DNA from: Gemmatimonadota bacterium
GTDB taxonomy: Bacteria > Gemmatimonadota > Gemmatimonadetes > Longimicrobiales > Gaopeijiaceae
Length of the DNA stretch: 64,000 nt
NCBI GenBank assembly: GCA_012960225.1
Contig: DUBS01000035.1
Coordinates: 1-64,000, forward strand
Direction of reading: 5' to 3'
A model generated the notes under the pieces. The model worked only from the letters and a program-made list of their open reading frames with translations. It made no database searches and had not been told where the DNA came from. Below, in pieces: positions 42,274 to 51,609 of this stretch. The position numbers and the translations under genes were made by a program. Within the stretch, counting starts at the first letter, position 1; every line of letters begins with the position of its first letter.

Positions 42274-42317
42274 TAGGGGCGTCTGACACCGAAGCAGTTC
42301 GGCGTCAGACGCCCCTA
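42274..42317. terminator. Strong hairpin between the TPR and DUF1028 genes
   Basis: A perfect 14-base stem (42274-42287 against 42304-42317) continues, after one A-C mismatch, as a 5-base stem closed by a GCAG loop. It lies 17 bases after the TPR gene stop. No uridine run follows on the plus strand, so it may end transcription poorly, act as an RNA stabiliser, or need Rho. Confidence 0.6.
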
Positions 42318-42354
42318 AAGCGTTCTGGTAACACCATCATTGGAGGGCTGCCGG

Positions 42355-43362
42355 ATGAAGACAATTTCCCCACTGCTGCTTCTTGCGGTGTTTTTCGCCC
42401 TCAATGGGAGTGCCGCTAATGCACAAAGCACGGCACCCATCATCGACGAAACAGGCGAAGAGATCATTGCGACGTTCTCAATTGTCGCCAGAGACCCCAT
42501 CACCGAAGAACTCGGAGTTGCTGTCCAGTCTCGCGCATTCCGAGCGGCTGCAATCGTCTCCTATGCCAAATCGGGTGTAGGGGCAATCGCAACCCAAGCC
42601 TCAGCGAACCAATCATATGGACCACGAGGATTAGAGCTTCTTGAACAGGGACTTTCACCAGATGCAGTCGTGACACTCCTTACCAACGCTGACGAGGGTC
42701 GGGACCGACGCCAACTCGCGGTCATCGACGCACAGGGTAAAGTGAGCGCTTACACCGGGTCCCAAACGAGCGATTGGGCAGGCCACATAGAAGGAGATAA
42801 CTATTCGGTTCAGGGAAATATCCTGGTGAGCGAGGAAGTGGTTCAAGCCATGGCGCAAGCTTTCGAGACGGCAGAAGGAGAGCTCGCAGAACGGCTCATG
42901 GCTGCACTCGACGCCGGCCAGGCTGCGGGTGGCGACGCCCGTGGAAAGCAGTCTGGGGGCATATTGGTGGTAAAACCGATAGGAGATTCAGGTCGCACCA
43001 CTGACCGCTGGATCGACGTGCGTGTCGATGACCATCCAACCCCATTCCTCGAGATTCGTCGCCTCATGAACATGTCGGTTTCCCGTAACAAGACACGTCT
43101 CGCTACCCAACTTGCCTCGGAAGGAAGGTTCCCTGATGCCATCGCTGCACAGAGGAAAGCAATCGCTATGAGGCCAGGGAATGATCAATCCTTATATGGC
43201 CTTGCTAGACTTCACGCTCGGGCCGGCAACACGGCGAGCGCAATCGAGGTACTAAGCCAGGCAATTGTTATGAATGAACGGTGGCAAGAACAGGCCCGGA
43301 GTGAGTCAGACTTCGAGAGTATCAGTAGTGACCGGCGGTTCAGGAGACTGATCGGACGCTAG
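42355..43362 (+). CDS. Secreted DUF1028 protein with C-terminal TPR
   Basis: The ATG at 42355 has GGAGGG eight bases upstream; a TTG upstream is less likely. After a signal peptide (ANAQS) the DUF1028 Ntn-hydrolase-like domain spans about residues 35-235, starting with ATFSIVARDPITEELGVAVQSRAFRAA and including VGAIATQASANQSYGPRGL, DAVVTLLTNADEGRDRRQLAVIDAQG and GGDARGKQSGGILVV. The last 90 residues are TPR-like (FPDAIAAQRKAIAMRPGNDQSLYGLARLHARAG). The DUF1028 activity is unknown, although the fold suggests amide hydrolysis. It shares a strand with the TPR gene before it and the M28 gene after it. Confidence 0.87.
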   Translation: MKTISPLLLLAVFFALNGSAANAQSTAPIIDETGEEIIATFSIVARDPITEELGVAVQSRAFRAAAIVSYAKSGVGAIATQASANQSYGPRGLELLEQGLSPDAVVTLLTNADEGRDRRQLAVIDAQGKVSAYTGSQTSDWAGHIEGDNYSVQGNILVSEEVVQAMAQAFETAEGELAERLMAALDAGQAAGGDARGKQSGGILVVKPIGDSGRTTDRWIDVRVDDHPTPFLEIRRLMNMSVSRNKTRLATQLASEGRFPDAIAAQRKAIAMRPGNDQSLYGLARLHARAGNTASAIEVLSQAIVMNERWQEQARSESDFESISSDRRFRRLIGR

Positions 43363-43533
43363 TTATTCAAGAGTGTTGCCGGCTGGTAAATATTGTACTG
43401 CCACCCTGTCCTAACTTTTCTTGAATATGCCCCCTGTCCTAGAATTTCTGGGTAACATTGTGGCATACCCTTCAGTCGTCAGACATATTCGCGTGTGACA
43501 AAGCGTCAGGAACGCAGAACACCAGGAGAGGCA

Positions 43534-45162
43534 ATGCGCTCACACTCGGTTTTAATAGGTCCAACACTACTTCTCTCAGTCATAGCAACGAGCCTATCCG
43601 TGCTGCCCCTGGGAGCCTTGACTCAGGTTACCCCTCCGCAAGAGAACGCGGGAGGAGAGGTCGCAGTTGATTGGGACGTAGTGGCTCAGATAAGGGAAGA
43701 GGGCCTGCAACGATCTCAGATTGCGAATACGCTCTCGTACATGACTGACGTCCTGGGGGCACGCCTTACCAACTCAATTGCCATGGACAAGGCACAACGC
43801 TGGGCGGTAGAGGAAATGAAGAGGATCGGGCTGAACGAAATTAACCGTGAGCCTTTCATGGAGTACGGTATCAGTTGGGATAACGAGTACGTCTCTATCC
43901 ACCTGTTAGAACCTGACTACCAACCAATGGTCGGCTATCCGATCGCACACACACCCGGCACAAACGGTAAGCAGGAACTGCAGGCCATCATTGCAGATGT
44001 GAGAACCCGCCAGGACTTAGAAACACTAGAGGGCAAGATTCGAGGAGTGGCAGTGCTTTCTACTCCACCCGCCATAATTGACCTTTCGCGGTTTGAGACG
44101 GGCACACCCAAACGGAGCGCGCAAGAGATGCGCGAACTCGCAGAGGCTGTTGTCCCACCACCCCCGGGACCTGATCCGTATTTCTCCCGCTTATATCCAG
44201 ATCCACCCCAGAACCCCAATATACTCACGGCAACAGAGCGACTCGCTTTCTATGTGAAGGAGGGTGTGGCGGTCGTGCTAGAATCTTCAAGTGGATGGCC
44301 AGGGGCCGTTCGGGGATTCGCTCGACCGGGAGCCAAGATCGATCTCTGGTCCCGGGAAGCAACGATGTCTTCTGTCCCGATCGTGGCAGTGACCCCAGAA
44401 CACTATAACCGTATGTATCGGATTCTACGTCGAGGGATCCCGGTGAGCCTCGAAGTTGAAGTGCGCAATAGCCATGGAACCTCAGTCGAGCAGGCTAGCA
44501 ACGTTCTTGGTGAGATACCAGGGACGGATCTCGCCCAAGAAGTCGTCATGATGGGAGCCCATTTTGACACATGGCATGCCAGTCCAAATGCAAGTGATAA
44601 CACCTCGGGTGTTGCGGTGGTCTTAGAGGCAGCCCGCATTCTGAAAGCTATTGGCGCTGAGCCGCGCCGAACTATCCGGGTCGCGCTATGGTCTGGAGAA
44701 GAGCAAGGTCTTTATGGTTCTAGAGCTTATGTGCGCAAGCACTTTGGTAACCCTAATGATACCAATATCGGTACCACCCCAGAGTACGAAACTTTCTCCG
44801 CATACTTCAATCAAGATTATGGCCCTGGTCAGTATAGGGGCATTTGGCTTCAGGAAAACGAACATGTCCGGCAGACATTCAAGGCATGGATGGAGCCATT
44901 TCATGACATGGGGATGACCACCATCTCGCTACAGGGAGTCGGTAGTACCGACCATGTACCCTTCGACAATATTGGTCTTCCCGCTTTCCAGTTTCTACAG
45001 GCCCGTGTCGGGGGTACCGGAGGACATACAAACCTCGACTTCTTCGACACAGTACCCATTGAAGACCTTATGAAGAACGCAGTAATCATGGCGTCTTTCG
45101 TATACCACACAGCCATGGCTGACGAGAGGATACCTCGGAAACACACCACTCCTCACAACTGA
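43534..45162 (+). CDS. Secreted M28-family aminopeptidase
   Basis: The ATG at 43534 has AGGAG five bases upstream. The 542-residue product carries an N-terminal signal peptide, a region of about 220 residues with a PA-like inserted domain (ATERLAFYVKEGVAVVLESSSGWPG), then the M28 dizinc peptidase fold. Zinc ligands and catalytic residues are seen in GAHFDTW (H, D), SDNTSG (D), SGEEQG (catalytic E and zinc E), NQD, and GGHTNLD (H). It removes N-terminal amino acids or dipeptides outside the cytoplasm. Two copies of CCCTGTCCTA lie upstream (43404, 43432). Confidence 0.93.
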   Translation: MRSHSVLIGPTLLLSVIATSLSVLPLGALTQVTPPQENAGGEVAVDWDVVAQIREEGLQRSQIANTLSYMTDVLGARLTNSIAMDKAQRWAVEEMKRIGLNEINREPFMEYGISWDNEYVSIHLLEPDYQPMVGYPIAHTPGTNGKQELQAIIADVRTRQDLETLEGKIRGVAVLSTPPAIIDLSRFETGTPKRSAQEMRELAEAVVPPPPGPDPYFSRLYPDPPQNPNILTATERLAFYVKEGVAVVLESSSGWPGAVRGFARPGAKIDLWSREATMSSVPIVAVTPEHYNRMYRILRRGIPVSLEVEVRNSHGTSVEQASNVLGEIPGTDLAQEVVMMGAHFDTWHASPNASDNTSGVAVVLEAARILKAIGAEPRRTIRVALWSGEEQGLYGSRAYVRKHFGNPNDTNIGTTPEYETFSAYFNQDYGPGQYRGIWLQENEHVRQTFKAWMEPFHDMGMTTISLQGVGSTDHVPFDNIGLPAFQFLQARVGGTGGHTNLDFFDTVPIEDLMKNAVIMASFVYHTAMADERIPRKHTTPHN

Positions 45163-45233
45163 ACAACTTGCGAGTCCGTGCTTTAAACAACCTGCCATAA
45201 ATCCTGCTCAACGGGACACCAACACTCTCTACA

Positions 45234-46382
45234 TTAGGGGCTACCTTGGAGCGCGAACTTCTGAACGCGTCGGCCCGTAGAGGCTTCACCTACGTAGAGG
45301 TTCCCTTCAGAGTCGATACCCATCCCATGTGGCCGAAGAAATTGACCAAGCTGCCGCCCGCCCCGGCCAAAGTTATCCATAATCTCAAGATCACTTCTCC
45401 TGAGAGTCCAAACCGTATGGTTCGTTCCATCGGCTAGGTACAACCACTCTTGCTCCGCATCGGGAGAAAGAGCGATTACGAATGCTGAGCCGGATGACAA
45501 TGTGCTAGAAGCGACAATTTTCTCTGTGACGAACTCACCGCTCTGGCGGAACACCTGGATACGGTTACCTCGCCGGTCAGCCACATAAATCAACCCATCG
45601 CTCGAACCGACAAGGCCATGGACCGTCGAGAATTGTTCGGGAGGAGAGTAGTCTGGACCACGATCGTCAGATCGATATTCGTCATCAGGCGGCTCCCCGT
45701 AGGCACCCCAGTGTCGAAGATATCCACCCGTGTCCCCATCGAAGACAATCACACGCCGATTACGGTACCCATCAGCGATAAAGACCTCATTAGTGCCCGG
45801 ATCCACCCAGATACCGGCAGGGCCCCCAAGTAGATTTGGATCGTTACTCCCCCCATTCACATCATATTCACCAAGCGTCATTAGAAGATCACCGCCGCGT
45901 GTAAATTTCATCACCCGGTGATGTTGGTAGCTCCCGATCCAGACGAAGTCGTTGTGGTCGACAAAAAGTCCATGCGCATTTCGTGGGAACTCTGACACGT
46001 CTTGTGTCGTCGGATCCCCCCATCCCTGAACAACGTTTCCGCTCTCATCGAATTCAATGACTATAGGAGCCGGTACACAGCACATACCGATAGGGGGGTC
46101 CTGGACAGCCGATGTCTCTTCCGGGGTCAACGTTTCTGGAAGATGTGTGACCCAAACATGGTCCATCGCGTCTACAAACACCGCTGTGACTGAACCCATG
46201 ATCCAGTCGTTTGGCATCTCGAGCGGCCAGCTAGGATCAACCGCAAAGGACGGGATTCCTTCGCTCCCTAAATCAGGAGCGCCCCTTGTTTCTAGGCTAG
46301 ATCCACAGCCCGCCACAAAAACTGGAATTAGGAGTGTTAGAGAAAAGACCAGTAGTCTCTTTCGGCTGTTCATTTTCCTCAT
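45234..46382 (-). CDS. NHL-repeat beta-propeller lipoprotein (second copy)
   Basis: The ATG at 46382 has GGGAG ten bases upstream; another at 46373 is possible. The 382-residue product has a lipoprotein signal (PVFVAGC) and the same blade pattern as the gene at 1103-2206: DHNDFVWIG, VFIADGYRNRRVIVFDGDTG, YLRHWGAYGEPPDDEYR, GLIYVADRRGNRIQVF. The two are clearly paralogues, with near-identical blade phrases (YLRHWGAYGE), about 45 kb apart. It is transcribed towards the M28 peptidase gene with a 71-base gap. Function unknown; possibly a binding scaffold in the envelope. Confidence 0.85.
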   Translation of the reverse strand: MRKMNSRKRLLVFSLTLLIPVFVAGCGSSLETRGAPDLGSEGIPSFAVDPSWPLEMPNDWIMGSVTAVFVDAMDHVWVTHLPETLTPEETSAVQDPPIGMCCVPAPIVIEFDESGNVVQGWGDPTTQDVSEFPRNAHGLFVDHNDFVWIGSYQHHRVMKFTRGGDLLMTLGEYDVNGGSNDPNLLGGPAGIWVDPGTNEVFIADGYRNRRVIVFDGDTGGYLRHWGAYGEPPDDEYRSDDRGPDYSPPEQFSTVHGLVGSSDGLIYVADRRGNRIQVFRQSGEFVTEKIVASSTLSSGSAFVIALSPDAEQEWLYLADGTNHTVWTLRRSDLEIMDNFGRGGRQLGQFLRPHGMGIDSEGNLYVGEASTGRRVQKFALQGSP

Positions 46383-46601
46383 GCTCACTGAACTCCCTGT
46401 GCGATTCTTGAAACGAATCAACCAAACTGTCGACCAAGGCTAAGGTACGCGAGGCTCCCGACTTATCAGGAAGCTACGAATGGGTGGCATTTATATGTAA
46501 CCGGATGACCCCAAAACACCCTAGCTGAAGGGCGGGCACTACACTACCATGCGCCCTGCCACCCCGTCACATTTGTGGCAACTCAGCATCCGGAGGAAAG
46601 C

Positions 46602-48644
46602 ATGTTTCGGTCGAACCGTAGAATCTCGGAGTTGCAGCAAGTCACTCTCGTGGCTCTTGCCCTGATGATGGCACCACTATCTCTGAGCCAGGCACAGGAC
46701 CGCGGCACACCTTACGGAGAATGGCGTTACCAGAGTGCAGACTCCTGGGGCACACGCTACTCACCAGTTGACCAAATTGACTCATCTAACTTTGGCAATC
46801 TAGAAGTGGCATGGACGTGGCAAGCGAACAACTTTGGGCCCGACGTCGACTACCAGATGAAGTCCACCCCTACGTATATCGACGGTATTCTTTACACGGT
46901 GGCAGGCCAGCGCCGAACTGTGGTCGCAATCGACCCCAACACCGGTGAGACGCTCTGGACATATCGCGAACCCAATACCACCCGATGGGAACGCTCTATG
47001 CGACAGAACTATGGTAAAGGAGTAGCGTATGGAGAGCGCGATGGGCGTGGAGTCATCTACTACACTTCTCCTGCCTTCTTCCTGCACGCGATAGATGCCG
47101 AAACCGGTCGACATATAGAAGACTTTGGCGCTCCCGTGGCAATCGATGGGTTCCCCCAAACGGGGGTCGTCGACCTTCTGCCTGATCTACTGAGAAACTG
47201 GGAGCCCTGGGAGGCATGGAATCAGCCGTACGACCCAGATTATGGGATTCCAAGAGAGCTGGGGTTCATCACTGCATCCTCACCTCCAATCGTAGTGAAT
47301 GGAACTGTGGTTATCGGCAACTCAGCTGAACAAGGCTACAACCAGACACGAGTCGAGAACGTCCCCGGCGACATTCTGGCGTACGATGCTAGCAGTGGAG
47401 ACTTCAGGTGGAAGTTCCATGTTATCCCCCGTCCCGGCGAATTCGGTCATGACACCTGGGAAAACAACGCGTGGCAGTACACTGGAGATGTTTCTTCCTG
47501 GGCGCCGATGTCTGCAGATCGTGAACGTGGGATTGTCTACATACCAACGAACCCGCCAACCATCGACTACTTCGGCGGATTCAGGCCCGGTGACAACCTC
47601 TTCGGCACAAGCGTGATCGCACTGGACGTGACCACTGGAGAACGCGTATGGCACTTCCAGACCGTTCATAATGATCAATGGAATTACGATATCCCCAATG
47701 TCCCGATCATTGCTGACCTGCAGGTAGACGGACGTGGGATACCAGCAGTCATCCAAACGACTAAAACTGGGTTAATCTTCGCCTTTGATAGAGAGACCGG
47801 TGAACCGATTTGGCCGATTGAGGAGCGGCCCGTTGAGCAGACCGTAGTTCCTGGAAACTGGACCGCTGCGACCCAACCATTCCCTACACGCCCAGAGCCA
47901 ATGGAGCCCCTTGGACTTCCGGAGTCAGACATCATCGACTTTACGCCTGAATTGCGCTCGGAAGCTATGGAGATCGTCAGTAGATATAACGTCGGCGGCG
48001 TTTTCCTCCCTCGACTCTATGGTGACCATAGCACAGGAGTTGAAGACAACATCCGTTGCTACGGTGGCTTGAATATTACGAATCCAGCAACACTTGACCC
48101 TACAACAGGCATCCTCTACGTGGCCTCTGCACGTCGGTGCGGGGGTGGGATGGTCATCCCAGGAATCGAAGCCGATGATCCAGAAGCTATGGCTACAACA
48201 GGAGCAACTCTTTCTCAGTGGGTAGCTGGACCAGGGGGTGGGATGGGCACCATTCAAGGTCTGCCACTCCACAAACCTCCCTACAGCCGCCTCTCTGCGT
48301 TCGACATGAATACGGGCGAGAGACTGTGGTGGGTCCCCGTTGGAGATACTCCACAAACCGTGCTGAATCACCCGGCGCTTGAGGGCATTGATCTCTCGAG
48401 AACCGGGAGTGGGGCAAGCTCAATCCAAATGGTCTCTGGCGACCTTCTTTATGCAACTGAGGGCTCATCCGGACCGGCCGTGTTAAATGCCTACGATAAG
48501 CTTACTGGAGAGCACGTCGGTGAAATCGAGATTCCCTCGCCCGGCCAGTATGGGATGATGACCTATATGCATGAAGGCAACCAGTTTGTTGTCCTGCAGG
48601 TTGGACGTCCAGGTCGCCTAGTCGCCCTGAGCTTGCCTCAGTAA
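46602..48644 (+). CDS. Secreted PQQ-dependent dehydrogenase
   Basis: The ATG at 46602 has CGGAGGAAAGC directly upstream. A signal peptide (cleavage near SQAQD) precedes a 640-residue eight-bladed PQQ propeller, with tryptophan-docking repeats such as DPNTGETLWTY, DASSGDFRWKFHV, DVTTGERVWHF, DRETGEPIWPI and DMNTGERLWWV. The set matches membrane-free glucose or alcohol dehydrogenases of the quinoprotein type. No CxxCH heme motif is present, so electrons must go to a separate carrier. PQQ synthesis genes are not in the window. It converges on a lactonase-like gene that could hydrolyse its product. Confidence 0.9.
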   Translation: MFRSNRRISELQQVTLVALALMMAPLSLSQAQDRGTPYGEWRYQSADSWGTRYSPVDQIDSSNFGNLEVAWTWQANNFGPDVDYQMKSTPTYIDGILYTVAGQRRTVVAIDPNTGETLWTYREPNTTRWERSMRQNYGKGVAYGERDGRGVIYYTSPAFFLHAIDAETGRHIEDFGAPVAIDGFPQTGVVDLLPDLLRNWEPWEAWNQPYDPDYGIPRELGFITASSPPIVVNGTVVIGNSAEQGYNQTRVENVPGDILAYDASSGDFRWKFHVIPRPGEFGHDTWENNAWQYTGDVSSWAPMSADRERGIVYIPTNPPTIDYFGGFRPGDNLFGTSVIALDVTTGERVWHFQTVHNDQWNYDIPNVPIIADLQVDGRGIPAVIQTTKTGLIFAFDRETGEPIWPIEERPVEQTVVPGNWTAATQPFPTRPEPMEPLGLPESDIIDFTPELRSEAMEIVSRYNVGGVFLPRLYGDHSTGVEDNIRCYGGLNITNPATLDPTTGILYVASARRCGGGMVIPGIEADDPEAMATTGATLSQWVAGPGGGMGTIQGLPLHKPPYSRLSAFDMNTGERLWWVPVGDTPQTVLNHPALEGIDLSRTGSGASSIQMVSGDLLYATEGSSGPAVLNAYDKLTGEHVGEIEIPSPGQYGMMTYMHEGNQFVVLQVGRPGRLVALSLPQ

Positions 48645-48735
48645 CTAGGGAGAAGACTCGGTTGCGCTAGGAAGAAGTGACAAGATTCTCGCTGATATTT
48701 ACTCCTAAGGGATTCTTGATCGGTGAGCTTGGGCC

Positions 48736-49779
48736 TCAGAAGCCGACACCTTTAACATTCAAACGAATTCGGAGAAGATGCATATCAGACGTGATGTAGA
48801 GCGTATAGCCGTCGTCTCCAAAGGCACAATTGGAAGTTCTTTGAGTTGTGTTCAAGGAACCCAGAAGTTCTCCGTCTGGACTAATGATTAACACGCCATT
48901 ATCCGGTCCTGCGACATAAACGTTACCCTGCTGATCAATCGCCAGTCCATCCCCCCAAGATTGGTAGAAGACCCGACCATTGCTCAGATCTCCAGAAGAA
49001 GTGACATCGTAGGCCATAATGACTGGCGGCAACCCAGAGTTAGAGACGTAAAGCGTACCTTGATCTGGTGAAAAAGCGATGCCGTTTGGACGAGGTAAAT
49101 CAGAAATAACCTGAGTCAAAGAACCACCAACCGTCAGCCGATAGACCCCATGCACATCGAGTTCCTTGGCTGGATCTTCAATGCCCTGTTCCAGTCCGTA
49201 TGGTGGATCAGTGAAGTACAGGTCCCCATTTGCGTTCACTGCTAGGTCATTGGGTGAATTGAAGCGCTTGCCCTCGAATTCTCTGACTAATGTTTCAAAA
49301 CTCGCTACGGGCGCATCCCACGAAGAGTCAAGCCGTGCAATGCGACGATCACCGTGTTGCGCCAATAACAGCCCGCCTTCATGGTCCAAGAGCAGTCCAT
49401 TAGAACCGCTTTCGCCTCCCCTGGGTGCTTCGCCCGTGTACCCAGACGGCTGGAGCCATAAGGAAGCCGGCCCTCCTTCCCGCCAAAGATAGATCGCATT
49501 GTTCGGAATATCCGAGTAGAGCACACCCTCAAGCGCAGGAACCCACACAGGCCCTTCAGTCCATTCATGGCCCGCGGCTAGCACTTCCATTTCCGCATCT
49601 AAAGACACAATCAGATCCAACCGAGAATCAATCCGCTCGATACTACCGATCGTGGGGAGTTGAGCTTCCGCTATATCCCCCCCACAAATCATCATCGAAG
49701 CAACAGTTAACAGCGTGGCAGACAATCCGCTTATCCTGCAGAGTCTCAGAACTAGAGACACGAAAGTCCTTAGCATCAT
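48736..49779 (-). CDS. Secreted SMP-30/gluconolactonase-family hydrolase
   Basis: The start is one of two adjacent ATGs (49779, 49776) after GGAG; the longer in-frame extension to 49890 overlaps the next gene. Residues 1-38 are a signal peptide with an alanine-glutamate-alanine cleavage region. The six-bladed propeller shows EGPVWVPALEGVLYSDIPN, FNSPNDLAVNANGDLYFTDPPYG, RPNGIAFSPDQGTLYVSNSG and VYVAGPDNG, which give the glutamate, asparagines and aspartate of the calcium site. It hydrolyses lactones such as gluconolactone. Its placement opposite the PQQ dehydrogenase suggests a paired use of aldose oxidation products. Confidence 0.9.
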   Translation of the reverse strand: MMLRTFVSLVLRLCRISGLSATLLTVASMMICGGDIAEAQLPTIGSIERIDSRLDLIVSLDAEMEVLAAGHEWTEGPVWVPALEGVLYSDIPNNAIYLWREGGPASLWLQPSGYTGEAPRGGESGSNGLLLDHEGGLLLAQHGDRRIARLDSSWDAPVASFETLVREFEGKRFNSPNDLAVNANGDLYFTDPPYGLEQGIEDPAKELDVHGVYRLTVGGSLTQVISDLPRPNGIAFSPDQGTLYVSNSGLPPVIMAYDVTSSGDLSNGRVFYQSWGDGLAIDQQGNVYVAGPDNGVLIISPDGELLGSLNTTQRTSNCAFGDDGYTLYITSDMHLLRIRLNVKGVGF

Positions 49780-49864
49780 GGAATCTCCGTTTGGGATCTT
49801 CTCGAGTCTACAGGTACCCTTCTTTGAACTACAAGTGATTATCAGCAGTATCTTAGCCTGTTGA

Positions 49865-50302
49865 TTAAGGGGTATACCCTGGTACTTCACGTAATGGCAC
49901 CCTACCTCTCACAAATATCCCACTCCCCCGCCCAACTTCGTTACCATGAGCATCATATACGACCGCCTCAGCAATAAGTTGAGATTTGTTTTGATTAACC
50001 ACTCTGCCAACCGACCTAAGCAGACCCGATGAAACAGGTCTTGTGAGATACGTTGTGAATGATGTCGTGAGCACAAATACCTCCCTTTCCAGTGAACTAG
50101 CAGCGAAAAACGCTGCGTCATCCAGCATTTTGAAGTAAACAGAGCCATGCACCGCTTCAGCCGAGTGAAATAGCTTTTCTGACACTTCAATCTCGACTAT
50201 CGCCTCGGCGTCTGACACCTCAATTCTTGGATCGTAAAAAGCATTAATGGGTGCATTCAGGTACATGTTCTCGAGGGCTTGAAAATGCGAGTCTCTAGTC
50301 AT
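49865..50302 (-). CDS. Hotdog-fold acyl-CoA thioesterase-like protein
   Basis: A 145-residue single-domain protein. The hotdog helix is FHSAEAVHGSVYFKMLDDAAFFAASS, with the histidine-glycine and aspartate positions of PaaI-type thioesterases, followed by strands TSFTTYLTRPVSSGLLRSVGRVVNQNKSQLIAEAVVYDAHGNEVGRGSGIFV. It probably hydrolyses small acyl-CoA thioesters in the cytoplasm. The substrate cannot be told. It is the first gene of a short minus-strand pair with the lactonase downstream. Confidence 0.85.
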   Translation of the reverse strand: MTRDSHFQALENMYLNAPINAFYDPRIEVSDAEAIVEIEVSEKLFHSAEAVHGSVYFKMLDDAAFFAASSLEREVFVLTTSFTTYLTRPVSSGLLRSVGRVVNQNKSQLIAEAVVYDAHGNEVGRGSGIFVRGRVPLREVPGYTP

Positions 50303-50545
50303 CTCTGAAGTCTTAACACCTTACATAAGTTGGACTGACAGGGGCTTCACCCCTCGTGCTCGACTATGGACTCGAGCATCACCATCCTCAAGTTATCGTT
50401 AAATCTCAACCACATCACTAAGCCATCAACTCATTCCTTTCCCATTGGCGGATGGGATAAGGACCAGACAGTTTGCGACTACTTGCCTACTTATTGCGAC
50501 CCCATAAACAGTCCCTCAAAACGGAGGAAAGTCACCTTGGGGCAT

Positions 50546-51484
50546 ATGGAACTTCCATTCCACACTCTTGATGTCTTTACGGATAGTACTTTTGGTGGCA
50601 ATCCGCTCGGTTTATTTCCAAGCGCGGGTCAGCTTCCGACTGCGCTCATGCAACGGATTGCGAGAGAGATGAACCTGTCAGAGACGGTTTTTCTCGGGCC
50701 CCCGGAGACTGACCAGGGAACAGCACGGGTACGCATTTTTACACCAAATGTGGAGATCCCCTTTGCGGGACACCCCACGGTGGGCACAGCGATATTCCTC
50801 GCACATCAACTACTCGCAGGACAGCCAGCAGTCAGTAAAACAAACGCTTCAGAACTTACTGTCATCCTTGAAGAAAATGTTGGAACAGTTCCTGTCGACG
50901 TACAAATTAAGGACGGGAAACCTGTATTTGGGCGCTTCACAACCGCGATGCTCCCTGAGCACCGTGAGTCACCCCACTCCTGCCAAGATCTGGCTCGTAT
51001 GGTCGGACTCAGCCCTGAGGATGTCTGCCCAGACGGGCTTTACCCAGAAATGGTCTCGTGTGGTCTAGCGTATCATGTAGTTCCCGTCCGAACGATCGCA
51101 GCAGTACGCAAGGCCTCACTCGATATGGCGCTCTGGAAAACAATGCTCGCAGACAGTTGGGCTCACCACGTATACCTCGTTTGCATGGAGGCTGAGGGAG
51201 ACGAAGCTGACATCCGGGTCCGTATGTTTGCTCCTGGGTCGGGTGTCGCAGAAGACCCAGCGACTGGCTCTGCTGCAGCAGCGCTCGGGGGCTACCTATC
51301 GAAGTTGGATGCCTCTGAAGATGGCTCACTGTGCTGGACTGTCGAACAAGGCATCGAGATGGATCGCCCGAGCCTTATCTACGTCGAGGCAGACAGGTCG
51401 TATGGTACTACATCCGCCGTACGTGTTGGAGGCAGAGCCATCTTGGTGAGCAGTGGAACCATGCGGGTCCCCTACGATGAGTGA
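50546..51484 (+). CDS. PhzF-family isomerase-like protein
   Basis: A 312-residue protein of the PhzF/YddE diaminopimelate-epimerase fold. It has FTDSTFGGNPLGLF, REMNLSETVFL with the catalytic glutamate, RIFTPNVEIPFAGHPTVGTA and the closing DPATGSAAAAL. Members include PhzF isomerase and proteins of unknown substrate. There are no phenazine genes here, so phenazine production is not implied. The start is uncertain: ATG 50546 was chosen; a TTG at 50537 lies nine bases after GGAGG and may be the true start, adding three residues. Confidence 0.9.
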   Translation: MELPFHTLDVFTDSTFGGNPLGLFPSAGQLPTALMQRIAREMNLSETVFLGPPETDQGTARVRIFTPNVEIPFAGHPTVGTAIFLAHQLLAGQPAVSKTNASELTVILEENVGTVPVDVQIKDGKPVFGRFTTAMLPEHRESPHSCQDLARMVGLSPEDVCPDGLYPEMVSCGLAYHVVPVRTIAAVRKASLDMALWKTMLADSWAHHVYLVCMEAEGDEADIRVRMFAPGSGVAEDPATGSAAAALGGYLSKLDASEDGSLCWTVEQGIEMDRPSLIYVEADRSYGTTSAVRVGGRAILVSSGTMRVPYDE

Positions 51485-51609
51485 TATCGCCCGAAGCAGC
51501 GCTCAATAATTCGTAGAGCCTGTCGGAACTATTGAAGAAAGTATCGGAGAGCTTCTGGCCTCAAATCTCTAAGCCAGGTAGGCTGAGTCATTCTCTAATG
51601 GAGCATCTG

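Noticed and set aside
50546-51484. Phenazine biosynthesis suggested by a PhzF-like gene
   Set aside because: PhzF-like proteins are widespread and no other phz genes are near, so the pathway is not implied.
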